Assembly (NCBI RefSeq): GCF_014650075.1
Contig: NZ_BMUG01000002.1
Coordinates: 558,001 to 622,000, forward strand
Direction: 5' to 3'
DNA: 64,000 nt
Source: Streptomyces microflavus
GTDB taxonomy: Bacteria > Actinomycetota > Actinomycetes > Streptomycetales > Streptomycetaceae
Shown here: in pieces, positions 54,176 to 63,272 of the stretch
Layout of the letters: each line of letters starts with the position of its first letter
How positions within the stretch are numbered: position 1 is the stretch's first letter
The notes under the pieces: generated by a model
What the model was told of the DNA's origin: nothing
Databases searched by the model: none
The model's input: the letters and a program-made list of their open reading frames with translations, nothing else
Program-made: the position numbers and the translations under genes

Positions 54176-54190
54176 AAGGAGAAAGACGAC

Positions 54191-55702
54191 GTGGACCTCG
54201 CTCTGGCGCCGGAGACCCTGGCGCGATGGCAGTTCGGCATCACCACCGTCTACCACTTCCTCTTCGTTCCGCTGACGATCTCGCTCGCCGCGCTCACCGC
54301 CGGCCTGCAGACCGCCTGGGTGCGGACGGACAACGAGAAGTACCTCAGGGCCACCAAGTTCTGGGGCAAGCTGTTCCTGATCAACATCGCCATGGGTGTC
54401 GTGACGGGCATCGTCCAGGAGTTCCAGTTCGGCATGAACTGGTCCGACTACTCGCGCTTCGTCGGTGACATCTTCGGCGCCCCGCTCGCCTTCGAGGCGC
54501 TGATCGCCTTCTTCTTCGAGTCCACCTTCATCGGACTGTGGATCTTCGGCTGGGACCGGCTGCCCAAGAAGATCCACCTCGCCTGCATGTGGATGGTCTC
54601 GCTCGGCACGATCCTCTCCGCCTACTTCATCCTGGCGGCCAACTCCTGGATGCAGCACCCGGTCGGCTACCGCATCAACGAGGAGCGCGGCCGCGCCGAG
54701 CTCACCGACTTCTGGAAGGTGCTCACCCAGGACACCGCGGTCACCCAGTTCTTCCACACCATCACGGCCGCGTTCCTGGTCGGCGGGGCCTTCATGGTCG
54801 GCATCGCCGCCTTCCACCTCGCGCGCAAGAAGCACATCCCGGTGATGCGGACCTCGCTGCGGCTGGGGCTGGTCACGGTCGTCATCGCCGGACTGCTCAC
54901 CGCCGTCAGCGGCGACTCGCTGGCCAAGGTGATGTTCCGCCAGCAGCCGATGAAGATGGCCGCCGCCGAGGCGCTGTGGGACGGACAGAACGGCGCGCCC
55001 TTCTCGATCTTCGCGTACGGGGACGTCAGCGAGGGCCACAACTCCGTCGAGATCTCGCTCCCCGGGGTGCTCTCCTTCCTCGCCGACAACGACCCGAACT
55101 CCTACGTCCCGGGCATCAACGACATCAACAAGGCGCAGGAGGAGAAGTACGGCCCCGGCGACTACCGGCCCAACATCCCGGTCGCGTTCTGGAGCTTCCG
55201 CTGGATGATCGGGTTCGGGATGGCCTCCTTCGGCCTCGGCATCCTGGGGCTCTGGCTGACCCGGCGGAAGTTCCTGCTGCCACCGGCGCTGCGGACCGGC
55301 GAGGACGAAGTGCCGAACCTGGTCCTCTTCCGGAACAAGGCGCTCAGTCCGAAGTTCACCAAGCTCTACTGGCTCACCGCGCTCTGGACCCTGCTGTTCC
55401 CGCTCATCGCCAACTCCTGGGGCTGGATCTTCACCGAGATGGGCCGCCAGCCGTGGGTGGTCTACGGAGTCCTCCAGACCCGCGACGGGGTCTCCCCCGG
55501 CGTATCGCAGGGCGAGATCCTCACCTCGATGATCCTCTTCACCCTGATCTACGCCGTGCTCGCGGTCATCGAGGTCAAGCTGCTCGTGAAGTACATCAAG
55601 GCCGGGCCGCCGGAGCTCACCGAGTCCGACCTCAACCCGCCCACCCGGATCAACGGCCACGACGACGAAGACGCCGACCGGCCCATGGCCTTCTCGTACT
55701 GA
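54191..55702 (+). CDS. cydA: Cytochrome bd ubiquinol/menaquinol oxidase subunit I
   Basis: A 503-residue membrane protein with about nine spans. It oxidises menaquinol and reduces oxygen with high affinity, using haems b558, b595 and d. His22 (in TTVYHFLF) is the equivalent of the E. coli haem ligand His19, and FFHTIT holds another. The GRQPW motif is present; the Q-loop is of the short type. The GTG start follows TAAGGAGA. First gene of a cydA-cydB-cydCD unit under Rex control. Confidence 0.96.
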   Translation: MDLALAPETLARWQFGITTVYHFLFVPLTISLAALTAGLQTAWVRTDNEKYLRATKFWGKLFLINIAMGVVTGIVQEFQFGMNWSDYSRFVGDIFGAPLAFEALIAFFFESTFIGLWIFGWDRLPKKIHLACMWMVSLGTILSAYFILAANSWMQHPVGYRINEERGRAELTDFWKVLTQDTAVTQFFHTITAAFLVGGAFMVGIAAFHLARKKHIPVMRTSLRLGLVTVVIAGLLTAVSGDSLAKVMFRQQPMKMAAAEALWDGQNGAPFSIFAYGDVSEGHNSVEISLPGVLSFLADNDPNSYVPGINDINKAQEEKYGPGDYRPNIPVAFWSFRWMIGFGMASFGLGILGLWLTRRKFLLPPALRTGEDEVPNLVLFRNKALSPKFTKLYWLTALWTLLFPLIANSWGWIFTEMGRQPWVVYGVLQTRDGVSPGVSQGEILTSMILFTLIYAVLAVIEVKLLVKYIKAGPPELTESDLNPPTRINGHDDEDADRPMAFSY

Positions 55703-55720
55703 GAGCACAGGAGCTGAGAG

Positions 55721-56722
55721 ATGGAACTCCACGACATCTGGTTCGTGCTCATCGCCGTCCTCTGGATCGGCTACTTCTTCCTGGAAGGATTCGACTTCGG
55801 CATCGGGGTCCTCACCAAGCTGCTCGCCCGCGACCGCAAGGAGCGGCGGGTCCTCATCAACACGATCGGGCCCGTCTGGGACGGCAACGAGGTCTGGCTG
55901 CTCAGCGCGGGCGGCGCGACCTTCGCGGCCTTCCCCGAGTGGTACGCCACGCTGTTCTCCGGCTTCTACCTGCCGCTGCTGATCATCCTGCTCTGCCTGA
56001 TCGTGCGCGGGGTCGCCTTCGAGTACCGGGCCAAGCGCACCGAGGAGCGGTGGCAGACGAACTGGGAGAACGCGATCTTCTGGACCTCGCTGATCCCCGC
56101 GGTGCTGTGGGGCGTGGCGTTCGGGAACATCGTGCGCGGCGTGAAGATCGACGCCGACATGGAGTACGTCGGCACCTTCTTCGACCTGCTGAACCCGTAC
56201 GCGATCCTCGGCGGGCTCGTCACGCTCTTCCTCTTCACCTTCCACGGCGCGGTGTTCGCCGCGCTCAAGACGGCCGGGGACATCCGGGTGCGGGCGCGTT
56301 CGCTGGCCCTGAAGCTGGGGCTGGCCACGGCGGTTCTCGCGCTGGGCTTCCTGCTCTGGACCCAGGCCGCCGACGGAGACCGCTGGAGCCTGGTGGCGCT
56401 GATCGTGGCGGTGGTGGCCCTGGTGGCGGCGATCGGTGCCATCGCCAAGGGGCGCGAGGGCTGGTCGTTCGCGTTCTCGGGGCTGACCATCGTGGCGGCG
56501 GTGGGGATGCTGTTCCTGACGCTCTTCCCGAACGTCATGCCGTCCTCGCTGAACGAGGCCTGGAACCTCACGGTCACCAACGCCTCGTCCACGCCGTACA
56601 CGCTGAAGATCATGACCTGGTGCGCCGGCATCGCCACACCCATGGTGCTGCTGTACCAGAGCTGGACGTACTGGGTGTTCCGCAAGCGGATCGGCACCCA
56701 GCACATCGCGGATGCGCACTGA
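55721..56722 (+). CDS. cydB: Cytochrome bd oxidase subunit II
   Basis: A 333-residue membrane subunit with about eight spans, beginning MELHDIWFVLIAVLWIGYFFLEGFDFG, the conserved start of CydB. It begins 18 bases after cydA, with AGGAGC as ribosome site. It stabilises the haem centres in subunit I. Confidence 0.96.
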   Translation: MELHDIWFVLIAVLWIGYFFLEGFDFGIGVLTKLLARDRKERRVLINTIGPVWDGNEVWLLSAGGATFAAFPEWYATLFSGFYLPLLIILLCLIVRGVAFEYRAKRTEERWQTNWENAIFWTSLIPAVLWGVAFGNIVRGVKIDADMEYVGTFFDLLNPYAILGGLVTLFLFTFHGAVFAALKTAGDIRVRARSLALKLGLATAVLALGFLLWTQAADGDRWSLVALIVAVVALVAAIGAIAKGREGWSFAFSGLTIVAAVGMLFLTLFPNVMPSSLNEAWNLTVTNASSTPYTLKIMTWCAGIATPMVLLYQSWTYWVFRKRIGTQHIADAH

Positions 56723-56739
56723 TCCGCACCGGCCCCGCC

Positions 56740-56767
56740 GGGCCGTGTTTCACGTGAAACACGGCCC
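56740..56767. terminator. 28-bp perfect palindrome centred on parS
   Basis: The parS core (56747-56760) is flanked by 7 pairing bases on each side, making a 28-bp palindrome after cydB. In this place it may act as attenuator between cydB and cydCD. Confidence 0.65.
56747..56760. other. parS: parS site 11
   Basis: Perfect gtttcacgtgaaac between cydB and cydCD. Confidence 0.96.
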
Positions 56768-56803
56768 AGCTCACCTCACAGATCCCGCCGATCCCGCTGG
56801 GGG

Positions 56804-59800
56804 ATGTTTCACGTGAAACCGATCGACCCGCGACTGGTGCGGTACGCCCAGGCCACCCGCCTCTTCCTGGCGGCCGTGGTGGCCCTCGGTCTGGTCGGCG
56901 CCGCGCTGGTGATCGCCCAGGCCATGCTCATCGCCGAGATCGTGGTGGGCGGGTTCGAGGACGGGCTCACGGTCACCGAGCTCCGTGCCCCGCTGCTCCT
57001 GCTCGCGACGGTGGCCGTGGGCCGGGCCCTGGTCGCCTGGCTCACCGAGCTGGCGGCCCACCGGGCGAGCGCGGCGGTCAAGTCCGAGCTGCGTGGCCGG
57101 CTCCTGGAGCGGGCCGCGCAGCTCGGCCCCGGCTGGCTGAGCGGGCAGCGCACCGGCTCCCTGGTGGCGCTGGCGACCCGAGGGGTCGACGCGCTCGACG
57201 ACTACTTCGCGCGCTATCTGCCGCAGCTCGGCCTTGCGGTCGTCGTGCCGGTGGCGGTGCTGGCCCGGATCGTCACCGAGGACTGGGTCTCGGCGGCGAT
57301 CATCGTGGTCACGCTGCCCCTCATCCCCCTCTTCATGATCCTGATCGGCTGGGCCACCCAGTCCCGGATGGACCGGCAGTGGCAGCTGCTGTCCCGCCTC
57401 TCCGGCCACTTCCTGGACGTCGTCGCGGGGCTGCCGACGCTCAAGGTCTTCGGCCGCGCCAAGGCCCAGGCCGAGTCGATCCGCACCATCACCTCGCAGT
57501 ACCGCCGGGCCACCGTGCGCACCCTGCGGATCGCCTTTCTCTCCTCGTTCGCCCTGGAGCTGCTCGCGACCCTGTCGGTCGCCCTGGTCGCCGTCACCAT
57601 CGGGATGCGTCTCGTGCACGGCGAACTCGACCTCTACACCGGCCTCGTGGTCCTGATCCTCGCCCCGGAGGCGTATCTGCCGATCCGGCAGGTCGGGGCC
57701 CAGTACCACGCGGCGGCTGAGGGGCTCTCGGCCGCCGAGGAGATCTTCGCGGTCCTGGAGACCGAGCCCCGGGGGACGGGCACCGAGGACGTCCCGGACT
57801 CGACGCGCCTGGAGCTGGAGGGCGTGACCGTACGCCACGAGGGCCGCACCGAACCGTCGCTGGACGCCGTGTCCCTCACCGTCGAGCCGGGGGAGACCGT
57901 GGCCCTGGTCGGCCCGAGCGGCGTCGGCAAGTCCACCCTGCTGAATGTGGTCCTGGGGTTCGCCGTACCCGACGAGGGACGCGTCCGGGTCGGCGGCCGG
58001 GATCTCGCGGAGCTGGACCCGGAGCGCTGGCGGAGCCGGATCGCGTGGGTCCCCCAGCGGCCGCACCTCTTCGCGGGCACGATCGCGGAGAACGTCCGCC
58101 TCGCCCGGCCCGACGCCGACGACGCGGCGGTGGTGGCGGCGCTGCGGGACGCGGGGGCGTACGACTTCGTCGCGGAGCTGCCCGACGGGGAGCGGACGCT
58201 GCTGGGCGAGGACGGCGCCGGGCTCTCCGCGGGCCAGCGCCAGCGCCTCGCGATCGCGCGCGCGTTCCTCGCCGACCGTCCGCTGCTGCTCCTGGACGAG
58301 CCGACCGCGAGCCTGGACGGGGAGACGGAGGCGGGGATCGTCGACGCCGTACGGAGGCTGGCGGCGGGCCGGACCGTGCTGCTGGTCGTCCACCGCCCGG
58401 CGCTGCTGGCGGTGGCGGACCGGGTGGTGACGCTGGAGCCGCGAGCGGTGGAGGCCCAGGGACCGGCCGCGTCGGTCGTCGCGCCCGGGCTGCCCGTGCC
58501 GCAGCCCCTCGCGGGTGGTGAGCCGCTGGACGCGCGGCGCCCCGGCGACGTACTGGAGGCGGCGGACCTGCTGGAGCCCGGGGACGTACGGGAGGGGGAC
58601 ACCGCACTGCTGCGGGAGACCGACTCCCGCCCCGGGCGGGTCCTCGCCCGGGTCCGTGAAGCGGCGGGAGCACAGCGCGGGCAGCTGGCCCTGGCGCTGC
58701 TGCTGGGCAGCCTCGCGGTGGGGTCGGCCGTGGGGCTCATGGCCGTCTCCGGCTGGCTGATCTCCCGCGCCTCCGAACAGCCGCCGGTGCTCTACCTGAT
58801 GATGGCCGTCACCGCGACGCGCGCCTTCGGTATCGGCCGGGCGGTCTTCCGGTACGCGGAGCGCCTCGTCTCCCACGACGCCGTGCTCAAGCTGCTCGCC
58901 GAGCTCCGGGTGGCGGTCTACCGGGGCCTCGAACGCGTCGCGCCCGCCGGTCTGCGCACGGTGCGCCGGGGTGACCTGCTCTCCCGGCTCGTCGCCGACG
59001 TGGACGCGCTCCAGGACTACTGGCTGCGCTGGCTGCTGCCCGCCGGGACCGCGCTCACGGTCTCCGTGGCCGCCGCCGGGTTCACCGGCTGGCTGCTGCC
59101 CGAGGCGGGTGTGGTCCTCGCGGTCGGGCTGCTGGTCGCCGGGGTCGGCGTGCCGCTGGTCAGCGGTGCCTTCGCCCGCCGTACGGAGCGTCAGCTGGCG
59201 CCCGCGCGCGCTGCCTTGGCCACCCGGGTCACCGATCTCCTCGGCGGAACGGCCGAGCTGACCGTCGCCGGGGCGCTCCCGGCCCGGCAGGCCCACATGC
59301 GGGCCGCCGACGGGCTGCTGACCCGGATCGCCTCCCGTGCGGCCACCGCGACGGCCCTCGGCAGCGGGCTCTCCGCCCTGGTCTGCGGGCTCACGGTGGT
59401 GGCCGCCGCACTCGTCGCCGTCCCCGCCGTGAACGACGGCCGGCTGGCCGGGGTCGCGCTCGCGGTGGTGGTGCTCACCCCGCTCGCCGCCTTCGAGGCC
59501 GTCGCCGGACTGCCGCTCGCGGTCCAGTACCGCCAGCGGGTCCTGCGGAGTGCGGAGCGCGTGTACGAGGTGCTCGACGCCCCCGTACCCGTACGGGAGC
59601 CCGCGGCCCCGGCCGATGCGCCCTCCTCCCCGTTCCCGCTGGAGGTGCGGGGGCTGTCGGCCCGCTACCCGGGGGCCCGCCACGACGCCCTGCGGTCGCT
59701 CGACCTGACGCTGGTGCCCGGCCGTCGCATCGCGGTCGTCGGCCCCTCCGGCTCGGGCAAGACGACGCTCGCGCAGGTGCTCCTCCGCTTCCTGGACGCC

Positions 59801-60376
59801 TCGTCGGGGACGTACAGCATCGGTGGTGTGGAGGCGGACGCCCTGGACGGCGACACCGTACGGCGCTCCGTCGGCCTGTGTGCCCAGGACGCCCACGTCT
59901 TCGACAGCTCGATCCGCGAGAACCTGCGGCTCGCCCGTACCGGGGCGAGCGACGCCGAGCTGTACGACGCGCTCTCCCGGGCCCGGCTGCTGGAGTGGGT
60001 CCGCTCCCTGCCGGAGGGGCTCGACACTCCGGTGGGTGAGCACGGCGCCCGGCTCTCCGGGGGCCAGCGTCAGCGCCTCGCCCTGGCCCGGGCGCTGCTG
60101 GCCGACTTCCCGGTCCTCGTCCTGGACGAGCCGGCCGAGCACCTCGACCTGGTGACCGCCGACGCGCTCACCGCCGACCTGCTGGCGGCGACGGAGGGGC
60201 GTACGACCGTTCTGATCACCCATCGGCTGGCCGGGGTCGAGGCGGTCGACGAGGTGCTGGTGCTGGACGCGGGCCGGGTGGCGCAGCGCGGGCCGTACGC
60301 GGAACTCGCCGCGGAGGACGGGCCGCTGCGCCGCATGCTGGAGCGGGAGAACGAGACGGTGGCGGCGGGGGCCTGA
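56804..60376 (+). CDS. cydCD: Fused CydC-CydD ABC exporter
   Basis: A 1190-residue fusion of two half transporters needed for assembly of cytochrome bd, exporting thiols (glutathione/cysteine in E. coli). The first unit has a membrane domain (about 10-320) and ATPase domain (Walker A GPSGVGKST with Lys376, signature LSAGQRQR, Walker B LLLLDEP). The second has a membrane domain (about 620-890) and ATPase (GPSGSGKTT with Lys986, LSGGQRQR, VLVLDEP). E. coli has two separate genes; the fusion is usual in actinobacteria. The ATG at 56804 is part of a parS region; GTG 56813 is an alternative start with GGGGG 9 bases upstream. Confidence 0.95.
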   Translation: MFHVKPIDPRLVRYAQATRLFLAAVVALGLVGAALVIAQAMLIAEIVVGGFEDGLTVTELRAPLLLLATVAVGRALVAWLTELAAHRASAAVKSELRGRLLERAAQLGPGWLSGQRTGSLVALATRGVDALDDYFARYLPQLGLAVVVPVAVLARIVTEDWVSAAIIVVTLPLIPLFMILIGWATQSRMDRQWQLLSRLSGHFLDVVAGLPTLKVFGRAKAQAESIRTITSQYRRATVRTLRIAFLSSFALELLATLSVALVAVTIGMRLVHGELDLYTGLVVLILAPEAYLPIRQVGAQYHAAAEGLSAAEEIFAVLETEPRGTGTEDVPDSTRLELEGVTVRHEGRTEPSLDAVSLTVEPGETVALVGPSGVGKSTLLNVVLGFAVPDEGRVRVGGRDLAELDPERWRSRIAWVPQRPHLFAGTIAENVRLARPDADDAAVVAALRDAGAYDFVAELPDGERTLLGEDGAGLSAGQRQRLAIARAFLADRPLLLLDEPTASLDGETEAGIVDAVRRLAAGRTVLLVVHRPALLAVADRVVTLEPRAVEAQGPAASVVAPGLPVPQPLAGGEPLDARRPGDVLEAADLLEPGDVREGDTALLRETDSRPGRVLARVREAAGAQRGQLALALLLGSLAVGSAVGLMAVSGWLISRASEQPPVLYLMMAVTATRAFGIGRAVFRYAERLVSHDAVLKLLAELRVAVYRGLERVAPAGLRTVRRGDLLSRLVADVDALQDYWLRWLLPAGTALTVSVAAAGFTGWLLPEAGVVLAVGLLVAGVGVPLVSGAFARRTERQLAPARAALATRVTDLLGGTAELTVAGALPARQAHMRAADGLLTRIASRAATATALGSGLSALVCGLTVVAAALVAVPAVNDGRLAGVALAVVVLTPLAAFEAVAGLPLAVQYRQRVLRSAERVYEVLDAPVPVREPAAPADAPSSPFPLEVRGLSARYPGARHDALRSLDLTLVPGRRIAVVGPSGSGKTTLAQVLLRFLDASSGTYSIGGVEADALDGDTVRRSVGLCAQDAHVFDSSIRENLRLARTGASDAELYDALSRARLLEWVRSLPEGLDTPVGEHGARLSGGQRQRLALARALLADFPVLVLDEPAEHLDLVTADALTADLLAATEGRTTVLITHRLAGVEAVDEVLVLDAGRVAQRGPYAELAAEDGPLRRMLERENETVAAGA
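56806..56819. other. parS: parS site 12, over the cydCD start
   Basis: Perfect gtttcacgtgaaac, overlapping the last base of the ATG at 56804 and encoding FHVK. ParB binding here covers the translation start region. Confidence 0.95.
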
Positions 60377-60390
60377 GGCCGGACGGTGCG

Positions 60391-60476
60391 GTGCGACCCC
60401 CGGGTGTGCCGTGCGGCCCCTCCCGGGTGGTGCCGTGCGGCCTCCCCCGGGTGTGCCCTGTGGCCCTGAGGGTGCC
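60391..60476. repeat. Four imperfect tandem repeats
   Basis: Four units of 19-24 bases with the pattern gtgcggcccc...cccgggtgtgcc start at 60391, 60411, 60435 and 60458. They lie between cydCD and the sensor kinase gene. No function is evident. Confidence 0.65.
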
Positions 60477-60530
60477 CCATGGAGAGAAACCCGACTTTCC
60501 TCCCCAATCGCCACTAACTAGGCTCAGGCC

Positions 60531-62237
60531 ATGGCAGAGCCGGATCCGCAGGACTCACTCGATGCCGCTACGCAGGCCACCCGCAGCCTGCAGGGCCTCT
60601 CCACCGAACTCACCGCCCGGGTTCCGCAGCTTCTGGAAGCGATGCGTTCGGTCGGCACGGGACTGGAGCTGCACTCCACCCTGGACCGCATCTGCGCGAC
60701 CGCGGCCGAGCTCGCCCACGCCCAGTACGCCGCCATCGGCGTCGTCGACGAGGCGGGCGAGGGGCTCTCCGACTTCGTCACGTACGGGGTGCCCGAGGAG
60801 GTCGTCCGGGCGATCGGGCGCAGGCCCGACGGACACCACGGCCTCCTGGGTGCACTGATCCACGACCCCGAACCCGTACGGCTGGCCGATCTGACCGGCG
60901 ATCCGCGGTACGCCGGATTCCCGCCGGGCCACCCCCGGATGCGGACCTTCCTCGGGGTGCCGATCCGGGTCCAGGGGGAGATCTTCGGCAACCTCTACCT
61001 GACCGAGAAGCGGGAGGGCGCCGAATTCAGCGACTACGACCTGCACATGGTGCGGGTGCTCGCCACCGAGGCCGGGATCGCCATCGGCAACGCCCGGCTG
61101 TACGAGGCGGCACGGCAGCGGGAGCGCTGGATCGACGGTTCGGTGGCGGTGACCACCGCCCTCCTCTCGGGCGGGGATGCCGACGACGCGCTCTCCGTGG
61201 TCGCCGAACAGGCCCGCCACCTCGCCGATTCGGCTGCCGGGATCGTGCTGCTGCCCACGGCGGAGGGCGGTCTCGAGATCGTCGCCGTCTCCGCCGACGA
61301 TCCCTCGTCCTCGCTCGGGGTGATCATCCCGGCCCGCTCCGCGGTGGTGGCGAAGCTGCTGGCGGGCGAGGCGGTCTTCATCGACGACTCGGCCACCGAC
61401 AGCCGGATGGTCACCCGGCTGGCAGGCCTCTTCGGGCCCAGCATGCTGCTGCCGCTGCAGAGCGGCGGCCGGGTGCTCGGCGCCCTGGCGACGCCCCGGG
61501 CCAGGGGAGCGCGCCCGTTCAGCCGGACCGAGCGCACGCTGGCCACCCAGTTCGCCTCGCAGGCCGCCCTCGCGCTGATGATGGCCGAGGCGCAGCGGGA
61601 CCGGGAGCGGCTCGCGGTCTACGAGGACCGCGACCGGATCGCCCGCGACCTCCACGACCTCGTGATCCAGCGGCTGTTCGCCACCGGGATGATGCTGGAG
61701 AGCGCCCAGCGCCGGTCGGTGGTCCCCGAGGTGCGGACGGGGGTGGGCCGGGCGGTCGACGAGCTGGACGTGACCATCCAGGAGATCCGTACGGCCATCT
61801 TCGCGCTCCAGCAGGAACCGGCAGAGGCCCCTTCGGGGCTCCGCACCCGGGTCCTGCGGGAGATCAACATGGCGGCGGTCCCGCTAGGGTTCAAGCCCTC
61901 GCACCGCTTCCTGGGTGCCGTCGACTCGCTCGTGGGTGAGCTGACCGGCAAGAACCTCGTCGCCGCGCTGCGCGAGGCCCTGTCCAACGCCTTCCGGCAC
62001 GCCCGGGCCTCCGTGATCGACGTGGTCGTCGACGCCACGGCGACCCTGCCGGACGGCCGGGCCGCCGTGCGCCTGTCGGTCGCGGACGACGGGGTGGGCA
62101 TCCCGGAGGGCGGTCGCCGCAGCGGACTGCGCAATCTGGCCCGCCGGGCCGAGTCGTTGGGCGGGGCGAGCTGGTTCGGCCCGGGGATCGGGGAGGACGG
62201 GGGCGGTACGACGGTGGTGTGGGAGGCCCCGTTGTGA
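60531..62237 (+). CDS. Sensor histidine kinase with two GAF domains (DevS/DosS-like)
   Basis: A 568-residue soluble kinase. GAF domains occupy about 45-190 and 215-355. The HisKA_3 phosphoacceptor is His375 in RDLHDLVIQRLFATGM, and the ATPase domain has NAFRHARAS (N box), DDGVGI (G1) and SGLRNLARRAESLGG (G2). The set-up is like the DevS/DosS oxygen and redox sensors, but a haem ligand cannot be confirmed. No response regulator lies next to it, so it is an orphan here; proximity to cytochrome bd suggests a redox or hypoxia input. Confidence 0.9.
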   Translation: MAEPDPQDSLDAATQATRSLQGLSTELTARVPQLLEAMRSVGTGLELHSTLDRICATAAELAHAQYAAIGVVDEAGEGLSDFVTYGVPEEVVRAIGRRPDGHHGLLGALIHDPEPVRLADLTGDPRYAGFPPGHPRMRTFLGVPIRVQGEIFGNLYLTEKREGAEFSDYDLHMVRVLATEAGIAIGNARLYEAARQRERWIDGSVAVTTALLSGGDADDALSVVAEQARHLADSAAGIVLLPTAEGGLEIVAVSADDPSSSLGVIIPARSAVVAKLLAGEAVFIDDSATDSRMVTRLAGLFGPSMLLPLQSGGRVLGALATPRARGARPFSRTERTLATQFASQAALALMMAEAQRDRERLAVYEDRDRIARDLHDLVIQRLFATGMMLESAQRRSVVPEVRTGVGRAVDELDVTIQEIRTAIFALQQEPAEAPSGLRTRVLREINMAAVPLGFKPSHRFLGAVDSLVGELTGKNLVAALREALSNAFRHARASVIDVVVDATATLPDGRAAVRLSVADDGVGIPEGGRRSGLRNLARRAESLGGASWFGPGIGEDGGGTTVVWEAPL

Positions 62238-62276
62238 GCCACCGGGCGGCCCGGTGAGCGTGGGGGGGGCGGGTGG

Positions 62277-63122
62277 TCAGCGGGCGGCGAGGATCCGCTC
62301 GATGACCACGGCCACCCCGTCCTCCTCGTTGGTGAGGGTCTGCCCCGAGGCGGCGGCCAGCGCGGCGGGGTGGGCGTTGCCCATCGCGTACGAGGCACCG
62401 GCCCAGGCGAGCATCTCGACGTCGTTGGGCATGTCGCCGAAGGCGACCACCTCGGCGGCGGAGATACCGCGCTGGGCGCAACAGGCGGAGAGCGTACTGG
62501 CCTTGGAGACGCCGAGCCCGCTGACCTCCAGGAGCGCGGAGGGGCTGGAGCGGGTGATGGAGGCCCGCTCCCCGGCCGCCGTGCGGGCCAGGGCGAGGAA
62601 GGCGTCGGGGGGCATCTCGGTGTGGTGGGCGAGGAGTTTGAGCACGGGGGCGCCCTCGCCCGGGGCGTCCTCGTGCAGCAGCTTCTCGGCGACGGCGACC
62701 GTGGCGCCCGGGTCCAGGTGGAAGGGCGGGTAGGACGGTTCGTAGTTGATGCCGGTGGTCAGCTCGACGGCGAAGGAGGTGCCGGGGGCGGCTTCGCGCA
62801 GGGTGTGCACGACGTGCAGGGCGGCCTCGCGCTCCAGCGCCCGTACGGTGAGCAGCTCGCGGTCCGCCCGCAGGTCGGTGACGACGGCCCCGTTGGCGCA
62901 GATCGCCAGCCCGTGGCCCTGCACATGGTCGCTGACGACGCCCATCCAGCGGGCCGGCCTGCCGGTGACGAAGAAGACCTCGATCCCGGCCTCCTCGGCC
63001 GCGGCGAGCGCTGCGACGGTGCGTGCGGAGAGCGTCTTGTCGTCGCGCAGCAGGGTGCCGTCGAGGTCGGTCGCGATCAGCCGGGTCAGGGCAGGCAGAG
63101 GCGCATCGGTAGCTGGGGTCAC
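62277..63122 (-). CDS. HAD-superfamily hydrolase, Cof type
   Basis: A 281-residue HAD IIB phosphatase. Motif I is DLDGTLL (catalytic Asp19 region), motif II is FVTGRP, motif III is LGVSKASTL, and motif IV is GDMPNDVEML. A C2B cap domain lies between motifs II and III. It probably dephosphorylates sugar phosphates or a cofactor. The GTG at 63122 gives the normal N-terminus. Confidence 0.9.
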   Translation of the reverse strand: MTPATDAPLPALTRLIATDLDGTLLRDDKTLSARTVAALAAAEEAGIEVFFVTGRPARWMGVVSDHVQGHGLAICANGAVVTDLRADRELLTVRALEREAALHVVHTLREAAPGTSFAVELTTGINYEPSYPPFHLDPGATVAVAEKLLHEDAPGEGAPVLKLLAHHTEMPPDAFLALARTAAGERASITRSSPSALLEVSGLGVSKASTLSACCAQRGISAAEVVAFGDMPNDVEMLAWAGASYAMGNAHPAALAAASGQTLTNEEDGVAVVIERILAAR

Positions 63123-63272
63123 GTCGTCATTCTCGCCCACCGGAGTGCACGTGCGTGCGGAGGGGCGCACATGTGAGTGGGCGCGCCCCTGATCTGCGGA
63201 ACATTCCTCAGGCATATGCCAAGCGGTCGTGGGGAGGTCGTTCCGCTCGGGGGCGGCCGTAGGCTCAGAGGC

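Noticed and set aside
54161..56757. Long frames opposite or shifted from cydA/cydB
   Set aside because: cydA and cydB carry full family motifs and length; the others are shadows.
56771..60514. 1247-codon reverse frame opposite cydCD
   Set aside because: It is antisense to the fused ABC exporter with all its motifs; low-complexity shadow.
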